The translations under genes and the position numbers were made by a program. A stretch of 64,000 nucleotides of DNA, from the NCBI GenBank assembly GCA_029555965.1, contig JAKQHY010000173.1, positions 1-64,000 on the forward strand, read 5' to 3'. Under the pieces are notes generated by a model, which was not told the origin of the DNA, did not search any database, and worked only from the letters and a program-made list of their open reading frames with translations. Positions 19,951 to 30,947 of this stretch are shown here, one piece after another. Position 1 is the stretch's first letter. Each line of letters starts with the position of its first letter. This DNA is from Chloroflexota bacterium (lineage in GTDB: Bacteria; Chloroflexota; Anaerolineae; B4-G1; SLSP01).

Positions 19951-20714
19951 CTCCTGAACCCTTTCCCTGGCCCCAGGGCCAACGTTGCGCCGTCTCACTG
20001 ACCTACGACGACGGGCTGCCTGTCCACTATGAAGTGGTCGCCCCATTGTTGGAAGACGCGGGGCTGCGCGCCACATTCTACGTGATGGGCACGGTCGCGC
20101 GCCATGCGCCTGAACGCTGGCGCGCGCTGGCGGCCGCCGGCCACGAACTCGGCAGTCACAGCCTTTTTCATCCGTGCCGCCGCGAACCGCCGGAGAACTA
20201 CGCCTGGCTCCCGCCCTACTATGACCTCTGCGACTACACCCCCGAACGCTGGGGCGCGGAACTGGACGTCGCCAATCTGGTGCTGCATCTCATAGACGGT
20301 AAAACCGAGCGCACGTTCGGCAACACCTGTTGCAACACCACCATCGGGCGCGGCGCGGCGGAAATTTCGATGGACGCCCTCTTGCGCGAACGCTACGTCG
20401 CTGCGCGCGGGCCGATGAACTACCGCGTCGCCATGCCTCAAACCGGCATCAACTTGATGCAGGTGGGACACTTCCAGGGCGACGGACGCTCCTTTGCAGA
20501 CATCCGCGCGGAAATTCAGCGCGCCCGCGACCTCGGCGGTTGGATCGTGTGGATGACTCACGGTGTCGGAGCAGAAACGCACCATCTTTCTATGGATCCC
20601 GCCGAACACGAACACCTCATCCGCTGGCTGGGCGCGAACCAAACCACAATCTGGACCGCCCCATTAGTGGATGTAGCAAAACACGTGCGCCAAACCACCG
20701 CCGAACACTCGTAA
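19947..20714 (+). CDS. Polysaccharide deacetylase family protein
   Basis: AVSLTYDDGLPVHYE, ELGSHSLFH. Confidence 0.85.
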   Translation: MTPEPFPWPQGQRCAVSLTYDDGLPVHYEVVAPLLEDAGLRATFYVMGTVARHAPERWRALAAAGHELGSHSLFHPCRREPPENYAWLPPYYDLCDYTPERWGAELDVANLVLHLIDGKTERTFGNTCCNTTIGRGAAEISMDALLRERYVAARGPMNYRVAMPQTGINLMQVGHFQGDGRSFADIRAEIQRARDLGGWIVWMTHGVGAETHHLSMDPAEHEHLIRWLGANQTTIWTAPLVDVAKHVRQTTAEHS

Positions 20715-20740
20715 TTCGCTATTCGCTATTCGCTATTCGC
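20712..20740. repeat. Heptanucleotide array TCGCTAT x3
   Basis: taattcgctattcgctattcgctattcgc. Confidence 0.85.
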
Positions 20741-21025
20741 ATGATCATCGGAGCCTGTCTACTCAAACTCTACCTGCCCGGCGTCTTCTCCCTGAAGGAG
20801 AAACGCCACGTGTTGAAACCGCTGCTGAACGACCTGCGGCGCACCTTCGAGGTCGCCGCCGCCGAGGTGGGGCAACAGGACACCTGGCAAGCCGCCGAAA
20901 TCGCCGTCGTCGCCGTCAGCAACGATGCCGGCCACGTCTACGCCGTGCTGGAAAAGGCCGTGCATTGGATTGAAGAGGAGCGCCCCGACCTCGATATTCA
21001 GGATTGGGAGGTCGAGCTACGCTGA
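20741..21025 (+). CDS. DUF503 family protein
   Basis: MIIGACLLKLYLPGVFSLKEKRHVLKPLLNDLRRTF. Confidence 0.85.
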   Translation: MIIGACLLKLYLPGVFSLKEKRHVLKPLLNDLRRTFEVAAAEVGQQDTWQAAEIAVVAVSNDAGHVYAVLEKAVHWIEEERPDLDIQDWEVELR

Positions 21026-23328
21026 AGGTCTCGTCTGACCGCCGACCGCCGACCGATCTTTTGAGCATCTTGGCGCTCTTCGTTGTCCTGGGTCTTTTCT
21101 ATATCAGCGTCACGCCGCTCTTTGAGTCCCCCGACGAATCCTCGCATTTGCAGGTCATCCGCTATCTGGCGCAGTACCGCCGCCTGCCCGCGCCGGTTGT
21201 TCTGACAGAACGCATCGCCACGGGACCGGCCATGGCCGAATCGTTGCGCTACCACGAGCCGCCGCTCTACTACACGCCGCCGCTGTACCACATCCTCGGC
21301 GCGCTCCTCACCGCGTGGACGCCGATGGGCGATCTGGAAGCCCGGCTGATTCCCAACCCGGCGTGGGAAGCCGGCTGGTCGCCCCAACGCGACGCCGCTT
21401 CCTGGAACAAGAACGTCTTCGTCCACCTGCCGGGCGAGACGTGGCAAGACAGCCCCACCATGCGCGCCGCACTGACCCTGCGCCTGCTTTCGGTTGCATT
21501 GGGCTGTGTGACCGTGACTTGCACTTACGCCATCACCCGTCAACTCTTCCCGATGCGGCGGAGGGCAGCGGCGAGTGCGGCGGCGCTGGCCGCGTTCAAT
21601 CCCCAATTCATCGCCCTCTCGGCCGGTGTGACCAACGATCCGCTGCTGATCGCCCTGGCCAGCCTGTTTCTGCTGCTGGCGCTGCGGGCGATGGCCCGGC
21701 GGGCGGTGTGGCGGACGTGGGCCGCGCTGGGCGCGCTGGTCGGCGTGGGATTGCTCGTCAAGCAGAGCGCGCTGCTGTTCCTGCTGGTTGGCGCGCTGGC
21801 GATTCTGGGGCAGGGCGACGCCGGGCGGCTGCCGCCGTGGCGCAAAATTCTGGCGGATGGGCTGGCCTTCGGAATCGGGGCGGGACTCGTAGGCGGCGCG
21901 TGGTACGCCTACAACGGACTGACCTACGGCGACTGGTCGGGATTAGCGCCCCACTTCGCCAGCCAGATGCTCCTGGCGCGCTTCGGCCTGCGGGAGGCGA
22001 CGGCGGTCTTCGAGACTTACTGGGCCGGGTTCGGCTGGGCGCTGCTTTCCGCGCCGGGCTGGTGGTACGGACTGCTGGCCGCGCTCGTGCTGCTGTCCAT
22101 CGGCGGCACGGCGCGCTCCGCGGTCAATAGCCACAGAGGGCACAAAGGGCACAGAGAAAAAAAGGAAATCTCTGCGCTCTTTGCGCCCTCTGCGGTGAAA
22201 ATTCCCCTGCCGGTGTTCACCCGGCGCGGCCTGGGGATTCTGGCGTCCGCCCTGATTTTGAACATGCTCTCGCTGGCGCGCTGGGCGCTGGCAACGGGTG
22301 CGCCTTACGGACGGCTGCTGTTTCCCGTGCAAGCGGCAATAGCGGTGGGGTTGGCCTGGGGATTGGCGGGATGGCGCCGGTTGCACGTTCTGCGCCTGAG
22401 CGTGGCCGTGTTGAGCGTGTTCTCGCTGCTGACGCCGTGGACGATCCTGCGCCCGGCGTTTGCCACGCCGCGCGTCAAGGCAATAACGCAAGCGGCGCAG
22501 ACGGTAGACGCCGCCTTCGCCGATGGGCCGACCCTGCGCGGCTACCAGACCCGCCCCACCGGCGAGACGCTGCGCGCAGGGGATGCCTTGCCCGTCACGC
22601 TGTACTGGCAGGCCAACGCCGCGCCGCAGCCGCGCTACACCACCTGGATGCAACTCAGCCCGCAGGACGCCACGCGGCGCATCGCCGAGGACAACCGCTG
22701 GTTGGGCGGCACGCTCTATCCCAGCGATTTCTGGCTGGCCGGCGAAACCATCCGCCAGAACCACACGTTGCACGTCTCCGTCGCGCCGTTTGGATTGTAC
22801 TGGGCGCGCCTGGGATTGACCACCGAAGACGATGCGCGCGTCCCCCTCAGCAACGGCGGCGACACAGTGACCCTTGGGCCGTGGCGCATCCGCCCGGAAA
22901 ACACTCCCACCCCGGACATCCCCCTGAAGTATCACCTGGACGACGGCATCGCCCTGGATGGCTACAGTGTCAGCCTGGATCATACATTGGCGATCACCCT
23001 CACCTGGCGGGCCGAGCGCGCCCCCACACAGGATTACATCGTCTTCATGCATTGGGTGGACGACGCCGGCGCGATGTTCTCGCAGCACGACGGCCCGCCC
23101 GCGGACGAGCGCTACCCCACGTCGTGGTGGTTGCCGGGCGACGTTATCCCGGACGCCATCCGCTTGCCGCTGCCGCTGGCACTGCCGCCCACGGCCATCC
23201 TGCGGGTGGGGATGTACCTCCCCGCCACCGGAACGCGCCTCCCCCTCTACGACGCCGCCGGCGCCCGCCTCCCCGACGACATGGCCGTCTGGCAAATTCC
23301 CCTCAACGTTGAAACGTTGAAACGTTAG
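21004..23328 (+). CDS. GT39-type multi-pass membrane glycosyltransferase
   Basis: 774 aa; DESSHLQVIRYL, multiple TM, C-terminal beta-sandwich-like region. Confidence 0.75.
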   Translation: MGGRATLKVSSDRRPPTDLLSILALFVVLGLFYISVTPLFESPDESSHLQVIRYLAQYRRLPAPVVLTERIATGPAMAESLRYHEPPLYYTPPLYHILGALLTAWTPMGDLEARLIPNPAWEAGWSPQRDAASWNKNVFVHLPGETWQDSPTMRAALTLRLLSVALGCVTVTCTYAITRQLFPMRRRAAASAAALAAFNPQFIALSAGVTNDPLLIALASLFLLLALRAMARRAVWRTWAALGALVGVGLLVKQSALLFLLVGALAILGQGDAGRLPPWRKILADGLAFGIGAGLVGGAWYAYNGLTYGDWSGLAPHFASQMLLARFGLREATAVFETYWAGFGWALLSAPGWWYGLLAALVLLSIGGTARSAVNSHRGHKGHREKKEISALFAPSAVKIPLPVFTRRGLGILASALILNMLSLARWALATGAPYGRLLFPVQAAIAVGLAWGLAGWRRLHVLRLSVAVLSVFSLLTPWTILRPAFATPRVKAITQAAQTVDAAFADGPTLRGYQTRPTGETLRAGDALPVTLYWQANAAPQPRYTTWMQLSPQDATRRIAEDNRWLGGTLYPSDFWLAGETIRQNHTLHVSVAPFGLYWARLGLTTEDDARVPLSNGGDTVTLGPWRIRPENTPTPDIPLKYHLDDGIALDGYSVSLDHTLAITLTWRAERAPTQDYIVFMHWVDDAGAMFSQHDGPPADERYPTSWWLPGDVIPDAIRLPLPLALPPTAILRVGMYLPATGTRLPLYDAAGARLPDDMAVWQIPLNVETLKR
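22126..22199. repeat. In-frame repeat pair inside the membrane protein CDS
   Basis: cacagagggcacaaagggcacagag...ctctgcgctctttgcgccctctgcggtg encodes NSHRGHKGHREKKEISALFAPSAVK. Confidence 0.8.
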
Positions 23329-23377
23329 AAAAGCGCACGCCTTGCCTTTAATCCCGCCCTGAGTAAAATATTGGCCT

Positions 23378-25240
23378 ATGGGTGCAGTGGATGAAGTCAA
23401 AGAACGTTTAGATATTACGGAGTACATCGGGCGGCACATCCAACTCCAAAAATCGGGGCGGTATTTCAAGGGGTTGTGCCCTTTCCATACGGAGAAAACC
23501 CCTTCGTTCTTCGTCTTCCCGGATCGGCAAAGCTGGCACTGTTTCGGCTGCAACAAAGGCGGCGATCTCTTCAACTTTGTGATGGAATTTGAGGGGCTGG
23601 ACTTCCGCTCGGCTCTGGAGGAACTGGCGCGCCGGGCGGGGGTGGAGCTGAAGCCGCTCACGCCGGAGGAGGTGGAGGCCGAGACCGAGGCGGAACGGCT
23701 GCGGGGATTGCTAAACGCAGCAACGGAGTATTACCACACGCTGCTGCTCACCGCCCCCCAGGCGGCCCACGCCCGCGAGTATCTCAAACGGCGAGGGTTC
23801 ACCCGCGAGACCTTGGATACTTTTCGCCTGGGGTACAGCCTCGAAAGCTGGGACGCGGCGCGCACCTATCTGACAGGCAAGGGTTACAGCGTCGCCGAGC
23901 AGGTGCAGGCGGGGATGCTGGTGCAAAAGGAGGAAAATCCAGACGGCGATTTGCGCGGCACGTATGACCGCTTCCGCGACCGCATCATGATCCCGATTTG
24001 CGACCGCCGGGGGCAGGTGATCGCGTTTGGTGGGCGCGTGCTCAATCCAGAGGCGCAGCCCAAATACATGAACTCGCCGCAGACTTTGCTTTTTGACAAA
24101 AGTAAAGTACTCTTTGGCTACCACCTCGCCAGTCAGGCGATCCGCAACGCCGACGCGGTGGTGATAGCCAAAGGGTATATGGATGTGATGATTCCCTATC
24201 AGGCCGGCTACCAGAACGTCGTCGCGCCGATGGGGACGGCGTTGACGGAAGCGCACCTTAAACAACTGCAACGGCTGACACAACGATTCATCCTGGCGCT
24301 CGATCCCGACGCGGCGGGCGTTCACGGCACGTTACAGGGGTTGGAAACAGCGCGTGCGACGCTGGAGCGTGAATGGTCGCCGGTCTTCGACCCGCGCGGG
24401 CTGGTAGGCTACGAGGGCCGGCTGAAAGCCGACATCCGTGTGGCGGTGCTGCCGGATGGAGTGGACCCGGACGAGTTGATCTTGAAAGACTCGCAACGTT
24501 GGGAAACGCTGCTCACCCAATCACAACCCATCGTGCGGTTTTATTTCCAGCAACTTTTAAAACAGGAAAATCCCAACGAACCCAAAGGCAAAGCGCGCAT
24601 CGTAGACGCGATGCTGCCGTTGCTGGCCGATATTGCCAACGGTGTCGAGCGCGAGGCTTACGTCCAGGAAGTGGCGCTGCGGTTGAACCTGGATGCGCGC
24701 GCGTTGCTGGATCGATTGCGGGCGCGGGAACGCGCGCAAGCCGTCCGGCAGCAGGCCGCCATCGCCGCCCCGGAGCGCGCCCGACGCGCCGCCGATATGC
24801 AGGCGCACGCGCTCGGCATCCTGATGCGCTACCCGGACCTGCTGGCGCAGGTAGATGCGCAGCTCCAAACGGAAAACCTGGAGCGCGTCAATGAAGAGGA
24901 TTTTTCTTCCACCTACCGCCTGATCTGGTCTGCCTGGTTGGAAATGGGCGAACAGCCGGAATTGGAACTAGAAGATCTGCTGCCGCCCGATCTGGTGGCG
25001 CAGGTGCATCAATGGATTACAATGCTCCTGCCGGAGATGCCCCCAGAGCAATTACAACGAGACATTGCGCGCACCATTCTACGCCTGCGCGAAAAACGTC
25101 TGCGGGAAATATTGGGCGAAACGCAAAATTTGATTGCCGAAGCACAGATTGAAGGGGATCTCAGGGGCGCCCCCTATATCGAGACCCTGCTGGACCTTTC
25201 GGAAGCACTGCGCCATATCCAACTTGCCCTGGCGCGCTAA
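23378..25240 (+). CDS. dnaG: DNA primase
   Basis: [13 protein letters not shown]...[15 protein letters not shown] zinc finger; TOPRIM region. Confidence 0.95.
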   Translation: MGAVDEVKERLDITEYIGRHIQLQKSGRYFKGLCPFHTEKTPSFFVFPDRQSWHCFGCNKGGDLFNFVMEFEGLDFRSALEELARRAGVELKPLTPEEVEAETEAERLRGLLNAATEYYHTLLLTAPQAAHAREYLKRRGFTRETLDTFRLGYSLESWDAARTYLTGKGYSVAEQVQAGMLVQKEENPDGDLRGTYDRFRDRIMIPICDRRGQVIAFGGRVLNPEAQPKYMNSPQTLLFDKSKVLFGYHLASQAIRNADAVVIAKGYMDVMIPYQAGYQNVVAPMGTALTEAHLKQLQRLTQRFILALDPDAAGVHGTLQGLETARATLEREWSPVFDPRGLVGYEGRLKADIRVAVLPDGVDPDELILKDSQRWETLLTQSQPIVRFYFQQLLKQENPNEPKGKARIVDAMLPLLADIANGVEREAYVQEVALRLNLDARALLDRLRARERAQAVRQQAAIAAPERARRAADMQAHALGILMRYPDLLAQVDAQLQTENLERVNEEDFSSTYRLIWSAWLEMGEQPELELEDLLPPDLVAQVHQWITMLLPEMPPEQLQRDIARTILRLREKRLREILGETQNLIAEAQIEGDLRGAPYIETLLDLSEALRHIQLALAR

Positions 25241-25274
25241 GGCACGCCAGAATTTACTGTACGAAGGAGGAGGG

Positions 25275-26873
25275 ATGTCAACTCGACAGCAAACCGCGCG
25301 TCGGGCACATCAGCCGGGGGATGAGCCATGGGATAATGAGGACGATGACGAAGAGGACGAACCCGAAATGGCGACCACGGCCGAGGAGTTTAATGGGAAT
25401 GAGGAAATAGAGGAGGAAGAGGAAGATATCCTTGATTGGCAGAAAGAAGAACCGTCTCCCGATGATCTAGAGCAAATTGAGGAAGAATTTACCGAACCGG
25501 AAATCGCTGTTGATTTAGTGGACGACCCGGTCAGAATGTATTTGCGCGAGATTGGGCAGGTAGACCTCCTGGAACCCTGCCAGGAAGTCTGGATCTGCAT
25601 CATCCGCGAGGCTTCAGAACAATTGGACGCCCTGACCGAAACGATTTCTGAAGCGGACGCCCACACCTTCAAGGAAAGCGTGTTGGACTTGTACAAAGAG
25701 GCCCGCTTTGTCTGGGGTGAGGCGCAGCGGTTGGCAAAAAGCCACACGCTGCTGCTGCTGTCGGCGCCGGAGTTTCTGGCTGAAGTTGTGTATCAACAAC
25801 AAACGCTGCTCAGCGAACGGCCCTCGCTCCTCTACGCGCTGATGGGGCCGAACCAATGGGGCGATGATCCGCAATGGCGGCCGGTCATTCTAAATTTGCT
25901 GAAGTCGGCCATTGCACTCTACGTTCTCCCCCCGGAGATCGTGCAATTCATCCACCAGAAGGTGCTGGAAGGGCCGCGCTGGCCGACGACCACTCAGGTC
26001 GCCAATCAGCTCACCTCCATTGCAGACGTATATGATTGGTGGAAACAGGTGGACGTATTGGCCGCCGAGGCGCAAAAGATGCTGGTGCGCGCCAACTTGC
26101 GGCTGGTCGTCAACATCGCCAAACGCTACGTCGGGCGCGGCGTCTCGTTCCTGGATTTGATTCAGGAGGGCAACATCGGCCTGCTGCGCGCGGTGGAGAA
26201 ATTCGACTTCACACGGGGCTACAAGTTCTCCACCTACGCCACCTGGTGGATTCGGCAGGCCATCAGCCGCGCCATCGCCGACCAGGCGCGCACCATCCGC
26301 ATCCCGGTGCACATGGTGGAGACGATCAACCGCCTGATGCGCGTGCAGCGGCGGATGATGCAGGAGTTGGGGCGCGATCCCACGCTGGACGAGTTGGCGC
26401 TGCAAATGGACGTGATGGAGCCGGAGGACATCAAAGCCATCCTCAAGGCGCGCGCCGACGACATCCCGCTGTCACCGCTCATGGAGCGCAAGCTGCGGCG
26501 GGCGATGGCGAAGGTGCGCCGGATCATCAGCATCTCGCAGGAGCCGATGTCGCTGGAAAGCCCCGTCGGCGCGGAGGACAACAGCGAACTGTCGGACTTC
26601 ATCGAGGACGAAAACCTGCCCGGCCCGATGGACGCCACGTCCACGCAGATGTTGCGCGAGCAACTGCAAAACATCCTGAGCGAGCTGGGCAAGCGCGAGC
26701 GCGAAGTGCTCGAAATGCGCTTCGGGCTGCGCGACGGACGCCCGCACACGTTGGAAGAAGTGGGGCAGGCGTTCCACGTCACCCGCGAGCGCATCCGGCA
26801 GATCGAATCGAAGGCGCTGCGCAAACTCCGGCATCCGGGGCGCAGCCGCAAACTGCGAGACTTTCTTACCTAA
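25275..26873 (+). CDS. rpoD: RNA polymerase sigma-70 factor, primary type
   Basis: [56 protein letters not shown]. Confidence 0.95.
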   Translation: MSTRQQTARRAHQPGDEPWDNEDDDEEDEPEMATTAEEFNGNEEIEEEEEDILDWQKEEPSPDDLEQIEEEFTEPEIAVDLVDDPVRMYLREIGQVDLLEPCQEVWICIIREASEQLDALTETISEADAHTFKESVLDLYKEARFVWGEAQRLAKSHTLLLLSAPEFLAEVVYQQQTLLSERPSLLYALMGPNQWGDDPQWRPVILNLLKSAIALYVLPPEIVQFIHQKVLEGPRWPTTTQVANQLTSIADVYDWWKQVDVLAAEAQKMLVRANLRLVVNIAKRYVGRGVSFLDLIQEGNIGLLRAVEKFDFTRGYKFSTYATWWIRQAISRAIADQARTIRIPVHMVETINRLMRVQRRMMQELGRDPTLDELALQMDVMEPEDIKAILKARADDIPLSPLMERKLRRAMAKVRRIISISQEPMSLESPVGAEDNSELSDFIEDENLPGPMDATSTQMLREQLQNILSELGKREREVLEMRFGLRDGRPHTLEEVGQAFHVTRERIRQIESKALRKLRHPGRSRKLRDFLT

Positions 26874-26879
26874 ATGAGA

Positions 26880-26962
26880 TTTCAACGCAAAGGCGCAGAG
26901 ACGCAGAGACGCAAAGAACTTTTAATTTTTCCTTTGCGTCTTTGCGTCTTTTCGTCAATTTT
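26880..26962. repeat. Octanucleotide-type array with inverted arm
   Basis: acgcaaaggcgcagagacgcagagacgcaaag...ctttgcgtctttgcgtcttttcgtc. Confidence 0.8.
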
Positions 26963-26983
26963 TTAAACGGAAGGTATTTACCC

Positions 26984-28864
26984 TTGACATCTGACCCTAT
27001 CGCCTGGGAACAAATCGAAGCGCTGTTGCACCGCGTGCAGAAGCCGGCGCGCTATGTGGGCGGCGAGTACAACGCCGTTCACAAGCCGTGGGAGTCCGTT
27101 GCCACGCGCGTGTGCCTGGCCTTTCCCGACGTGTATGAGTTGGGGATGTCCAACTTTGCGCTGACGATCTTTTATGACCTGCTCAACGCGCAGTCGGACG
27201 TGTTAGCCGAGCGCACCTACCTCCCCGCGCCGGATATGATGGCGCTGATGCGCGAGGCCGGGCTGCCTCTCTACACGCTCGAAAGCTATCGCCCCGTCGC
27301 CGCGTTTGACATCCTCGCCATCAGCGTGGCCTACGAGCAGCTCTTCACCAACGCGCTGACGCTGCTGGACATGGCCGGGCTGCCCATCCGCAGCGCCGCC
27401 CGCGAGGATCGCCATCCGCTGGTCGTGGGCGGCGGACATGGCGCGTTCAACCCGGAGCCGATCAGCGACTTCTTCGAGGTGTTCGTCATCGGGGAAGCAG
27501 AGGAGGCGCTGCCCGCGCTTGTGGCGGCGTGGCAGGCGAGCCGCGCCTTGCCGCGTGAGGATCGCCTGCACGCGCTGCTGCCCATCGAGGGGTTGTACGT
27601 GCCGCGCTTCTACCGCCCGCGCTACACCGCCGCCGGCGCGCTGGCCGCCCTCGAACCCACCGATCCCGCCGCGCCGCCGACCCTCGGCAAGCGCCTCCTC
27701 CCCACCCTGCCGCCGACGCCGGTGCGCCAGCTCGTCCCCAACGTGGACACGACGCACAACCGCGCCGTCGTGGAAATCCAACGCGGCTGCACGCGCGGCT
27801 GCCGCTTCTGCCAGGCCGGGATCATCACCCGCCCCATCCGCGAGCGGCCCGTCGCCGAGATCGTGCAGGCCGCCGCCGACATCGTGGACGCCACCGGTTA
27901 CACCGAAGTGGCCCTGCTGTCGCTCTCGTCCGCCGACTACTCGGACATCCGGCTGCTGCTGGAGCAGTTGACGGCGCAGTTTGCCGGGCAGCACGTCTCC
28001 ATCTCGCTGCCGAGCCTGCGCATTGACTCCTTCTCCGTCGAGCTGGCCGACATGCTCTCGCAGGGCCGCCGTTCCGGGTTCACCTTTGCGCCCGAAGCCG
28101 GCGCCGACGCGCTGCGCTACCGTATCAACAAAGCCATCAGCACCGAGAGCCTGCTGCAAGTGGCTGAGGACGTGTTCACGCGCGGCTGGCGCACGCTCAA
28201 GCTCTACTTTATGCTGGGGCTGCCGGGGGAGAACGACGACGACATCGCCGCCATCATTGACCTGGCGCAGCAGGTGCGCGGGATGGGGCGGCGCATCGGC
28301 GGGCGCAAGACGGAGGTTCACGTCAGCGTGAACACCTTCGTCCCCAAGCCGCACACCGTCTTCCAGTGGGAAGCCCTGGCCTCTGCCGACCTCGTCGAGC
28401 GGCGGCAGATGATGCTGCGGGAGAAACTGCGCGGACGCGGCCTGGCCCTCTCGTGGAACCGCTACGACATCACGCGCCTGGAAGCGCTGCTGGCGCGCGG
28501 CGACCGCCGCCTCAACGCCGTCGTCGAGCGCGCCTGGCAGTTGGGCGCGCGCTTCGACGCCTGGGACGAGTGGCGGAATCCGCTGGCGTGGGAGCAAGCC
28601 TTCGACGAAGCGCACGACGCCAGTTTTGCCTCGGCAGAAGCGATGCTGGACTTCTACCTCTATCGCCCACGCCCCACCGACGAAGTGCTGCCGTGGGAAC
28701 ACCTGCAAAGCGGCGTGGAGAAACGCTTCTTGCAGCGCGACTACCAGCGCAGCCAGGCCGGCGAGTTGCTGGCGGACTGCCGGGAAGGGTGTCACGCCTG
28801 CGGCATTTTGCAGAATTATCCGGGGTTGTGGACGGATGAGTGGGCATGTCCGGGTGGCAAGTAG
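26984..28864 (+). CDS. B12-binding-like radical SAM protein (TIGR03960 type)
   Basis: CTRGCRFCQAGIITRPIRER; TTG start after the repeat. Confidence 0.85.
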   Translation: MTSDPIAWEQIEALLHRVQKPARYVGGEYNAVHKPWESVATRVCLAFPDVYELGMSNFALTIFYDLLNAQSDVLAERTYLPAPDMMALMREAGLPLYTLESYRPVAAFDILAISVAYEQLFTNALTLLDMAGLPIRSAAREDRHPLVVGGGHGAFNPEPISDFFEVFVIGEAEEALPALVAAWQASRALPREDRLHALLPIEGLYVPRFYRPRYTAAGALAALEPTDPAAPPTLGKRLLPTLPPTPVRQLVPNVDTTHNRAVVEIQRGCTRGCRFCQAGIITRPIRERPVAEIVQAAADIVDATGYTEVALLSLSSADYSDIRLLLEQLTAQFAGQHVSISLPSLRIDSFSVELADMLSQGRRSGFTFAPEAGADALRYRINKAISTESLLQVAEDVFTRGWRTLKLYFMLGLPGENDDDIAAIIDLAQQVRGMGRRIGGRKTEVHVSVNTFVPKPHTVFQWEALASADLVERRQMMLREKLRGRGLALSWNRYDITRLEALLARGDRRLNAVVERAWQLGARFDAWDEWRNPLAWEQAFDEAHDASFASAEAMLDFYLYRPRPTDEVLPWEHLQSGVEKRFLQRDYQRSQAGELLADCREGCHACGILQNYPGLWTDEWACPGGK

Positions 28865-28911
28865 TGAGTCAGGTGATTAAACTCCAAAGCAGTCTTCCCA
28901 AAGAGTAAAAA

Positions 28912-30123
28912 ATGAATGTGAAAAACTTAGACAAATGGTTATTTTGGGGATTAAGATTTATAGATAAAAATGAGAATTGGCTGCTCACTCTCATTTCTGG
29001 CTTCTTACTGGGCAGATTTACAAATGAGTTTTCTCCCCCCAATTCGAGTCTGGCAGACATTCTCAATGGAACATTTTCGGTCATTGATCGTCCCGCGAAT
29101 TATCTATCGTGGTTATCTGTAATACTACTAATAGCCATTCCATTACTACATAGATATTTGAGATATGCCTACAGAAAGAAAAAATACATAAAAATATTTG
29201 AATCAATTTTGAATAAACACAGATCACGCATCATCTCCCATTTTCCAGGTCTGGCCTGGGATGAGGCTTTATCTCTACAAACTTGTCCTGAACTTCATCG
29301 GGGATGGGCAATAGATGAAATTAGCATTCAACAAAATACTACTAGATTCTCTTTACCCACGAAATACCAGAAACTTTATGCAGACTATCTTGAGAAAAAC
29401 AAAGATAAGCTAAGATTCTTTGATGATGGTGTTAAGGTGATGCTAACCAAAACTCCTGTTGCATTTTCTGATTCCCCTACCCTTGTTCTAGACACTCAAG
29501 AAACTCTCTATAGTCAGATCCAATTTTATAGAGACAATGTTGTTGGTCTTTCAGCAGAACGAAACACTTTGATTCATTCAGTCATTGAGGGAAGTGTGTT
29601 ATTCCCACACTCATTGTCAATGCACGCGATAGTTGTTGCAAGCGACGATAAGATACTTCTGACAAAACGATCGCCAAAAGTAAGCTACTACCCGAATACT
29701 TGGTCTTGTTCAGCAGAGGAACAATTTTCATTACAAGATTTTCAAAATAGATCGAGAAATTGCTTAACAAATTGGGCGGAGCGACTTTTATCAGAAGAAT
29801 TAGGTTTAACCCAAGATGACTATACTAAAGAGAACTTGAGGGTTTTGGCAGTATTCCTAGAAAGTGACATTCTGAATATTTCATTATGTGTCCATATCAC
29901 ACTTAACATCCAATACAAGGAATTGAATCAAAGATTATTTTTGCTACCAAGAACAGACTATGAGTTTGCAGAATGGGCATTTGTAACACACGAGGATTTA
30001 GCAAGTGAACTACTTAAACCATCACGGATCTATCATCCATCTAGTGGTTATCGTATGTTGATGGCTCTGATAAAAAGATATGGTGAACCTGTTGTTGCAG
30101 AAAAATTTCTAAGGTCTAAATAG
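28912..30123 (+). CDS. AT-rich two-TM protein with C-terminal Nudix-like domain
   Basis: Two N-terminal TM segments; HAIVVASDDKILLTKRSPKVSYYPNTWSCSAEEQF...AERLLSEELGL degenerate Nudix box; composition clearly more AT-rich than flanks. Confidence 0.6.
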   Translation: MNVKNLDKWLFWGLRFIDKNENWLLTLISGFLLGRFTNEFSPPNSSLADILNGTFSVIDRPANYLSWLSVILLIAIPLLHRYLRYAYRKKKYIKIFESILNKHRSRIISHFPGLAWDEALSLQTCPELHRGWAIDEISIQQNTTRFSLPTKYQKLYADYLEKNKDKLRFFDDGVKVMLTKTPVAFSDSPTLVLDTQETLYSQIQFYRDNVVGLSAERNTLIHSVIEGSVLFPHSLSMHAIVVASDDKILLTKRSPKVSYYPNTWSCSAEEQFSLQDFQNRSRNCLTNWAERLLSEELGLTQDDYTKENLRVLAVFLESDILNISLCVHITLNIQYKELNQRLFLLPRTDYEFAEWAFVTHEDLASELLKPSRIYHPSSGYRMLMALIKRYGEPVVAEKFLRSK

Positions 30124-30163
30124 CTGGCTATGAATTATATGGCGAATTACAAGTGAGTAAGCA

Positions 30164-30883
30164 GTGGAAGAATTGCCTATAGAAAAACCCAAAATCCAAA
30201 ACCGTCAGCGGATTACGTTCGCCACAGCCCAAACGCTGGCTTACGTCTCCGTGCTGGAACTGGGTCTGGTCTGGGAGCACGCGCTGCGTCGGGCCGGTGC
30301 GCCGGTCAAGTACAGCCAGGGCTTCAATCCGCGCCCCAAGATGCACTTCGCGGCCCCGCTGCCGGTGGGTTGCGGCTGTGAGGCGGACTTGCTCGACGTG
30401 TGGCTGACGGAATCGTGGACAGCGGCGGACACGCTCGCGGCCTTGCAGGGCAAAACGCCGCCGGATTTGACGGTGGTGACCGTGGCGGACGTGCCGCCGG
30501 ACGAACCGGCGCTCTCCGAGCAACTGGTCGCTGCCGAGTACCGCGTCTGGCTGCGCGACGTGACCCCGGCGGACGTGAGCGCCGCTGTCGCTGCGTTCCT
30601 GGAAGCCGAGGCGGTGATGCAGCCCCGGCGCGGCGGCAAGCACAAAGGGACGCCCTACGATCTGCGCTCTCTGGTGCAGGTGTTGGAGGTTAGGCCGGCG
30701 CCCGCGCCCTGGATCGGCCTGTGGATGCGCCTGGAGGCGCGGGTCGGAGCCACCGGTCGCCCGGATGAGGTGCTGAAGGCGCTCAAGCTGGCCGACAGCC
30801 CGCGCCGGTGTACGCGCGAGCGGCTCATCCTGGAAACGCCTACGCCAGGCGCAAATGAGGAAAAAGATTTGTCAACGGATTGA
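30164..30883 (+). CDS. TIGR03936/DUF2344 radical-SAM-linked protein
   Basis: LEHALRRAGAPVKYSQGFNPRPKMHFAAPLPVG-type N-terminus. Confidence 0.85.
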   Translation: MEELPIEKPKIQNRQRITFATAQTLAYVSVLELGLVWEHALRRAGAPVKYSQGFNPRPKMHFAAPLPVGCGCEADLLDVWLTESWTAADTLAALQGKTPPDLTVVTVADVPPDEPALSEQLVAAEYRVWLRDVTPADVSAAVAAFLEAEAVMQPRRGGKHKGTPYDLRSLVQVLEVRPAPAPWIGLWMRLEARVGATGRPDEVLKALKLADSPRRCTRERLILETPTPGANEEKDLSTD

Positions 30884-30947
30884 ACGGATTGGAACGGATT
30901 TTTGATCCTGCCATTCCGTAAATCCTGTTATCTTCACAGGAGGCGAC

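Noticed and set aside
21943-23661. 572-aa minus-strand ORF
   Set aside because: Antisense to the glycosyltransferase and start of dnaG; Gly/Arg-rich shadow ORF.
26036-26983. Upstream part of the 942-aa plus-strand ORF
   Set aside because: Out-of-frame reading through rpoD; real gene begins at TTG 26984 after the intergenic repeat.
27203-28795. 530-aa minus-strand ORF
   Set aside because: Antisense to the TIGR03960 radical SAM gene, which has clear motifs on the plus strand.
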